From assembly GCF_002994745.2 (NCBI RefSeq), contig NC_037090.1, positions 15,674,001-15,738,000 of the forward strand: a stretch of 64,000 nucleotides of DNA, written 5' to 3'. The notes under the pieces were generated by a model. It worked only from the letters and a program-made list of their open reading frames with translations. It ran no database searches and was not told the DNA's origin. Every line of letters begins with the position of its first letter. The first letter of the stretch is position 1. Below, in pieces: positions 58,717 through 64,000 of this stretch. The stretch comes from Rosa chinensis. Taxonomy: Eukaryota; Streptophyta; Magnoliopsida; Rosales; Rosaceae. The translations under genes and the position numbers were made by a program.

Positions 58717-60840
58717 TGATGCGCTTTTGGGAGGCGCATAATTTAACCCTGAAATGTCGTTAGTAATATAAGTAAATAGGGATCGTTCTATCCGGGGATT
58801 GAGGGTACACTTGTAATTGTGAAACAAATAAAGAAAAGTATTATTTACAAAAATAAAATAAAGAATATAAATATATACAATTGTATAAACAAATAAAGAA
58901 TTAAAATAATAAAGTATTATTTACAAAAATAAAATAAAGAATAGAAATATATACAAGTAACAAAATAAAAAGGGAGGGGGGTTTAAGAATTATAGAATTG
59001 AAAATTAAGATAAATAAAATAAAGAAAATGTAAAAACATATATACAAGGGTGGATCGCAAGGAACAAAGATCAAAACCACATCCATATGCAAGAAATCCA
59101 ATTACAATTCCTATAGTTGATTTTAAATGTCATGAGAGAGGAGTTGATCATGTGAAACATTCGAAAGCAAATGATTTCCCATATTTTACTTTTCAATGCT
59201 AATTAACCTAAGCGAAAGCACCTAGATTAATCCTATCAAACATGCAATCAAGCCCTAGAAAGCTAGTCAATCATGTCATGTTCAACGCATTAGACATAGA
59301 GAAAGGCTATCAACTCAAGTGTACAACTTAGTATGGAAAAGTCCACCTAATTGCAATCCTCGTTAATTAAATTCGGTCTTTGCACAAAACCTTTACTACT
59401 TTGATTCAAGTTTACACAAAACGAAAAGTCGATTTCATGTTCTTAAACCTAGCACCAATTATATCAAAACCCTAAGTGTTTGCAACCACATAAGATTAAA
59501 ATACAAAAGTTTTCTATCATGCAAATTTAATTAAACAAACCCACATAAGCAACATAAAAATCAACATATAGAAATCACAACTTTATCTCAAAACATATAA
59601 ACGGGCTTTAAACTTTGCCCTTAACATTATTTGTTAACTAGAATTCATAGTTCTACAAATCTAAACAAAGAAAACCAAAAGAAATTACAAGGAAAAAGAT
59701 AGAATTACACCATGAAGGGAGTGGATGATGAAGAGCTTGAGACGTTGATCTTGAATCTTTAAAGCAAGACTTCACTATCACGGCACAAGGTGGATGATGA
59801 CGGCTAGGAGGCTTCATGGCTTCTTCTTCTCTTCTTCTCTTTGCTTAAAAATGCAGAAACTTAAAACTAGAGAATGGAGAGAAAAATGGAAAGGAAATGG
59901 AGAGACAAAGAAGATGAGATGGGTGAAGGAATTGGTCTCTAAGGAAAATGGAGAGGAAATGGTGAGACAAGGAGATGAAATGGATGAAGGAATGTGTGAT
60001 TGAGAGTGAGAGGAGAAGGTGTTTAAATAGGGAAGAAAAAGAAGAGTGAAATGATGAGATGAAGAAAAATAATGAAAGTGGAGTATGAGAGTGGTTTGTA
60101 AAATATGTAAAAGATGAGGTAATGATGAAAGCAAAGCATGAAGGTGAAGAAATGTGGAAGTGATGATGATCTTTTAGGGTAGAAAAATTGTATCCAAGGA
60201 AAAAGAAATGCTTTCTTCATATGGGTGGGAAACATGAATATGTGGTGTTGAGCTGTTTTCAGGTCAGTTTCTTCCCCTTTATTCCTTCAATTATTTCTCC
60301 ATCAAAACTTCAGAATGAGCCTTCGACTTCTTCATAAAAAATGTTCCACTATGAGTGTATATCATCCTCACAAATTTTCAGAGCTTTATTCCATGTGGTT
60401 GGGCCGGAAATGCTGCTGGACCTCTTACAGGTCCAGTTTTCCGGTTTTGCTTCTGTAGAAAATTGGGCTGATTGTTTGAAGGCCTTCCACTCATATTTTT
60501 CTCTGGCACTCTTCATAAGAAATGATCATTTGGGTGTCTAGAATGGATCTGGAGAGTTTCAGCTCATTTCGAGTTCATTTGGTCAGGTGGCCGCTCCTTC
60601 TTCCTTGCTTGGCTCTGATTCTCCTAGCCGGAGTAAGAAAATATTCAAGGTTGACTTTTTAGTGCATTTTCATTCTTCTCCATCATTTCTAGGTAATTAT
60701 GGACGTAACACTCATTTCTTCTTCATCTACTCCAATGTACCTAAAAATAGAAATTAAGTTAAAAATCGATTCGTTAAGGAATAACTAAGCAAAATGTGAG
60801 GAATTAACATTTAAAATATCACATTAAAATGCGCCTATCA
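58717..60840 (-). repeat. 5' LTR of the homeobox-carrying element
   Basis: It is identical by eye to 51544-53666 apart from one extra G near 58980. The minus-strand TATTTAAA near 60020-60031 would drive the element transcript through the interior, antisense to the homeobox gene. Confidence 0.95.
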
Positions 60841-63156
60841 AGTGAAGAGCAGAAAAAAGAAGAGAGGTGGAAGAAACAGAGCAATCCAACAGGAGCCGAA
60901 GCACTGCAGTCATTCCTTACAAGCTTTTCTAAGAGAAACTGTTCACGGAAAACCAACATTACATGAGCAAAAGCTTCAAACAAATCACAGGTAAATGATC
61001 TTGGCTATCACCTGAAATTACTGATCTTTTCTTACGTGGGGCAGATAAAAGAAAAGACATGTTTCTTCTATGCTCTGCTTTCTCTAGCAATGAAGTCATT
61101 TGCTACTTTCGTCCTCTCAAATCTCTGCCAATGATCAACAGCTTCTGGGAAAGACACAAGGTCGACTTCGAACCCTCACTCACAGTAGTGGTGTCATTCT
61201 ATGTTCACTTTTGTTTTTCAATGTCTATACGGCTGTGCGTCCTGCGTATAGGCGGAGAAAGCAAAGTGTAAGCCTAGAGAAGGAGCAAAGAATTTTACTT
61301 CTAACTTTTGATGCCTATATAGCAGTGCGTTCTGCTTATAAGTGGCAAAAGTGAAGTGAGCTGCCAACTCTCTAGCCACAGGAGGAAGCTGGTACTATGC
61401 AGATGTCAACAAGACGAAGCTACAACCCTGCCCAATGCCACCGACTTCAAGCTTTGATGGTTCTGCTGGCGCATACCAAGTGGAGGAAGAAAACAAAAGG
61501 AGTTGAGTTCTGTTACCTTTCGTGTACAAGGGAGAGGTCAACAAACAAGTGAAAGAACACGCTTCAAAGCTCACTCAAACCACTGTTCATTTACTCGGCT
61601 CGTCATTCGTGATGCTTCATCAAAATTCGCTTAAGAGACAAATCGATGAAGAAAGAAAGCGGAAATAGCCACACATGAATGCAGTGGACTTTCGTCGAAT
61701 ATGTAGTGAGCATTATTTACAAAAGCAAAAGAAGCACCGATCAAATTGTTTGGTGCGCCAAATGTCTTCTCTCAAAAAAATAATTAAACAAATAGAAGTG
61801 GTTCATTCCTTAATTGAAGAGAAAGTTGGAAGCCTGCAGTTCCACCGCTTTAAGTGACATATAAGTCCAAAAGCAAGTATGCCATGCCAAATATGAATTA
61901 TGAAGTTCAAGCTATATGATGTTTGTCTTTATGCACGACATGTATATGGGATTTCGTTGGGCACCACGTTTGCCACCACTCACAAGCCATTGTGTCTAGC
62001 AGGTACAAAGGATTGAACATGCATAATCAATCCTAGAAACTATGAGATTACCTCCTAAATAGCTACCGGGTCTACACTTCTCCAAATTATACCTACAAAG
62101 CCAATGTGAATGTCTATCTTGCTGGAGTACAAGAATTGTGTAAACAAACCTTGAAATGAATGCGGGTGGTGTCCAAATCAATTTTTCACTTGAAGCAGAT
62201 CATTATGGTTCCGTTATATGATTCGGCAACAAGTAGAAAGTGGCACAAAGCCAATTGCACAGCTCGACATGACAGGCGCCTAAATCAAATTAGCGGACAC
62301 TTTACCAAAATTGGTTGTCCAAAAGAAATACATTTGACTTGTTAAAAAAAAAATATACACACATCCGTCAAACAAAAAAAGTCGGTACAAAACCGAAAAT
62401 TCAAATTCGAATGAACTACAATGGTTTGATCCCTTCACAGGGTATGTAGGCAATCTAGCAACCCACTAGATGCAACCATAACTCCAAACAGAATCCCTGA
62501 CTCCACCAGTCAAATTCAACCAGACCTAAATGAATCACTGACTTCAGTCAAATTCTCCCAACACCACAAAAATCAAATCCATTCCAAATCACACAAATAA
62601 AGTCCAAACCAAGTGCAAGGGCTTTAAACCCTTCCCCAAACACAAATCCAAAATAAATGGGTCATCTACCCATTTAAATCTCAAATGCCGGAACTACATG
62701 TGGTTTGATCCCGCAAAGGGTATGTAGGAAATCTAGAAACAAACTAATCTAGATACAACCGCGCCCTAAACACAAAATCGAATCCCTGGTTCACTTAAAC
62801 CAAATTCGTCCCAAACACTACTCTAATTCCAAAATCAAAGCCCTCCAATGAGTCATCCACTCATTGGAACTCTTGAACTACGAGTGGCTTGATCCCTCTC
62901 CAAGGGTACGTAGGCAACCCATTCAAAACTCCGGGTGCAGCCGCAAAAACAAACAAACACACATCCCATCAATTGGTTTCTTCATAAATGGAATCAAAGG
63001 GTGTTTCCCTGTAACAAGGGATTGTAATTAAGAGGCACATTCTGTCTTGGATGGGTCGAACCCAAAATAATAAAAACTCTATTCTTTTAATGAATACGAG
63101 TGAAATTATGTTGGGTGACATTTTCGCTCACTGTGTGCAAATTTTCTCTCAACATA
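60841..63156 (-). other. Protease-RT spacer of the Gypsy element, possible Ogre-like intron
   Basis: No RT or protease motif is present in this 2.3 kb, although protease lies above it and RT below the nested insertion. Ogre elements are known to carry an intron between protease and RT, so this may be one. A short repeat of GCGT(C/T)CTGC(G/T)TATA occurs at 61239 and 61327. Three copies of a TTGATCCC...GGGTA(T/C)GTAGG motif lie at 62413-62950. Confidence 0.5.
62413..62950. repeat. Three irregular copies of a GTAGG motif block
   Basis: Blocks start near 62413, 62691 and 62875. Each reads GAACTAC..(T/G)GG(T/C)TTGATCCC, a short spacer, AGGGTA(T/C)GTAGG, then an ...AACC or AGCC ending. Spacings of 278 and 184 bp differ. 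Similar words are widespread in Tat-type elements. Confidence 0.7.
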
Positions 63157-63995
63157 TCATAGGCCTCTTTTTCCACCAGATACGAGGCTAAACTCTCGTA
63201 CAAAGAGTAGAAGGCCTCTATTCGCGAGTGTAAGCCCCCACTGTGCCAATTCAGAGGACGTCACCCCTGTGGGGCGGCCTTTGTCATCGATGCCACTGAC
63301 CTGCAATGGAGTGATTGGCTCCAAGTAGTACCTGGCATCTACGTAATTCGTAGAAACAGAGAACATGCGAGGGTCAACCTTAATCGCTTCAGCCTTATCC
63401 GTAGCCCTGTTCCACATAATCAATTCCTGATAAAGAGTTGACAGAACACAATAACTCCGGTGGATCCAGTCTCTGCCTAGAATGGCGCTATAAGCCGCGT
63501 AGCAGTTTGTCATAAAGAAAGCATAAACCCCCTCTGCGGGGCCGACATACGCAGGAATAATAGGCCCAATGTCTTCGTTACAGTCCCCGCGAAGTTCTTA
63601 AGCGTGAAGGATGTAGACTGGATCTTTTCTTTCTTAATTCCAAGCAAGTTCATAGTTCTTGTAGTAATGACATTAACTGCAGCTCCAGTATCGACCTTGA
63701 TCTTGCTAACTTTGGTGCAGCCAATTTCCGCCGTAATATATAGAGGTCTCATGTGTTGGACCATAGCAGGTGTTGGCCTTGTAAAGCTCATGAAGAACTT
63801 TATGCTGTTGGCATCCTCTGTTTCCAAGAACACAGCCTCTTCTACAGGTGTTGTGGCTGCTGAGGTAATCTGTAAAGGCTGTCTGCTGCCTCCTTCAGCT
63901 TCCACACACTCTTGCGCGGCCACTGGTAATGTATACCTCACGGGAAGTACATAAACCATGTTGTATGAGGTATCTATCACTTCTGTCTCGTCCAT
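63157..63995 (-). pseudogene. Gypsy aspartic protease, one frameshift
   Basis: The protease would cut Gag-Pol. The first segment (63995-63510) carries the catalytic triad region KVDTGAAVNVIT and the flap-like FAGTVTKTLG. Homology then shifts frame near 63560 and continues in 63513-63157, with AAYSAILGRDWIHR, the usual C-terminal LGRDW motif. The upstream part (DETEVIDTSYNMVYVLP) is linker. The gene starts beyond or near the window edge, so the N terminus may be incomplete. Confidence 0.85.
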
Positions 63996-64000
63996 CTCCT

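Larger units (their letters stand above)
51544..60840 (-). mobile_element. Complete non-autonomous LTR element (LARD type) carrying a WUSCHEL-like gene
   Basis: Target duplication AGTGA lies on both sides (51539-51543, 60841-60845). The LTRs of 2123 and 2124 bp begin TGATAGGCGC and end GCGCATCA on the minus strand, and I see only a one-base length difference in a G run. The primer site (58691-58711) matches Asp-tRNA-type sites of Athila/Tat Gypsy elements, and a polypurine tract adjoins the 3' LTR. The 5050-bp interior lacks protease, RT, RNase H and integrase, so it must borrow them. It contains a homeobox gene on the opposite strand and one sense-strand ORF. The near identity of LTRs points to recent movement. 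Confidence 0.93.
36900..64000 (-). mobile_element. Large Tat/Ogre-type Ty3/Gypsy element, nested insertions, runs off the right edge
   Basis: Read on the minus strand, the order is protease (63.9-63.2 kb), RT (51.1-49.6), RNase H (49.5-48.8), integrase (48.7-44.4), an antisense plant-mobile-domain gene (43.2-37.8), a polypurine tract and the 3' LTR. RT before integrase identifies Gypsy. The separate RNase H, the antisense extra gene and the long protease-RT gap suggest the Tat lineage that includes Ogre. Three insertions with their own target duplications interrupt it. The 5' LTR and gag lie beyond 64000. Frameshifts occur in every domain, so it is not autonomous. Confidence 0.85.

Noticed and set aside
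1..64000. CRISPR arrays, bacterial operons, rRNA genes
   Set aside because: No regularly spaced short repeats with unique spacers and no rRNA-like stretch; the window is plant nuclear DNA.

Overview
The window is plant nuclear DNA, very probably from a rosid and most likely Rosaceae (rose or strawberry type). It is AT-rich, has GT-AG introns, contains one intact multi-exon host gene (EIN2), and otherwise consists of plant transposable elements. The species call is an inference from overall character, not from a search.

Layout, left to right. 1-9.2 kb: intergenic DNA with a small hAT-like MITE, then a full-length but decayed Ty1/Copia element (1815-9192, 233-bp LTRs, 5-bp target duplication GGTAG) whose pol carries a 774-bp tandem duplication. 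9.2-21.3 kb: small elements, namely a perfect-TIR hAT MITE, a diverged hAT-like repeat, two poly(A)-tailed retroposons with long target duplications (one carrying only a LINE-type DUF4283/zinc-knuckle ORF, the other three 189-bp tandem repeats), and a tRNA-derived SINE. 21.4-29.8 kb: EIN2, the central membrane transducer of ethylene signalling, with seven coding exons and a 1351-residue predicted product. 29.8-36.9 kb: a probable solo LTR holding a Pack-MULE-like element with a captured host first exon, a small membrane-protein gene of 57 residues, a Mutator-type MITE, and an RNase H-like remnant.

From about 36.9 kb to the right edge almost everything belongs to one large minus-strand Ty3/Gypsy element of the Tat/Ogre type that runs out of the window. 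Its 3' LTR is at about 36.9-37.5 kb, an antisense plant-mobile-domain gene follows, then integrase, RNase H, RT and (at 63.2-64.0 kb) protease. Three later insertions split it, each with its own target duplication: a 2.2-kb solo LTR (38057-40279, GTGCG), a 3.0-kb solo LTR (45390-48429, CATTC) that itself received a 1158-bp long-TIR Mutator-type element (46855-48012, ATTAATTAA), and a complete non-autonomous LTR element (51544-60840, AGTGA).

That last element is the most striking object. It has near-identical 2.1-kb LTRs, an Asp-tRNA-type primer site and a polypurine tract, but no gag-pol. On the strand opposite to the element it carries an uninterrupted 219-codon WUSCHEL-type homeobox gene with homeodomain, WUS box and EAR-like C terminus, preceded by its own TATA box. 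A second ORF is divergently arranged about 600 bp away in the element's sense direction. A stem-cell regulator carried as cargo by a young, mobile LTR element is the best candidate for a notable system here.
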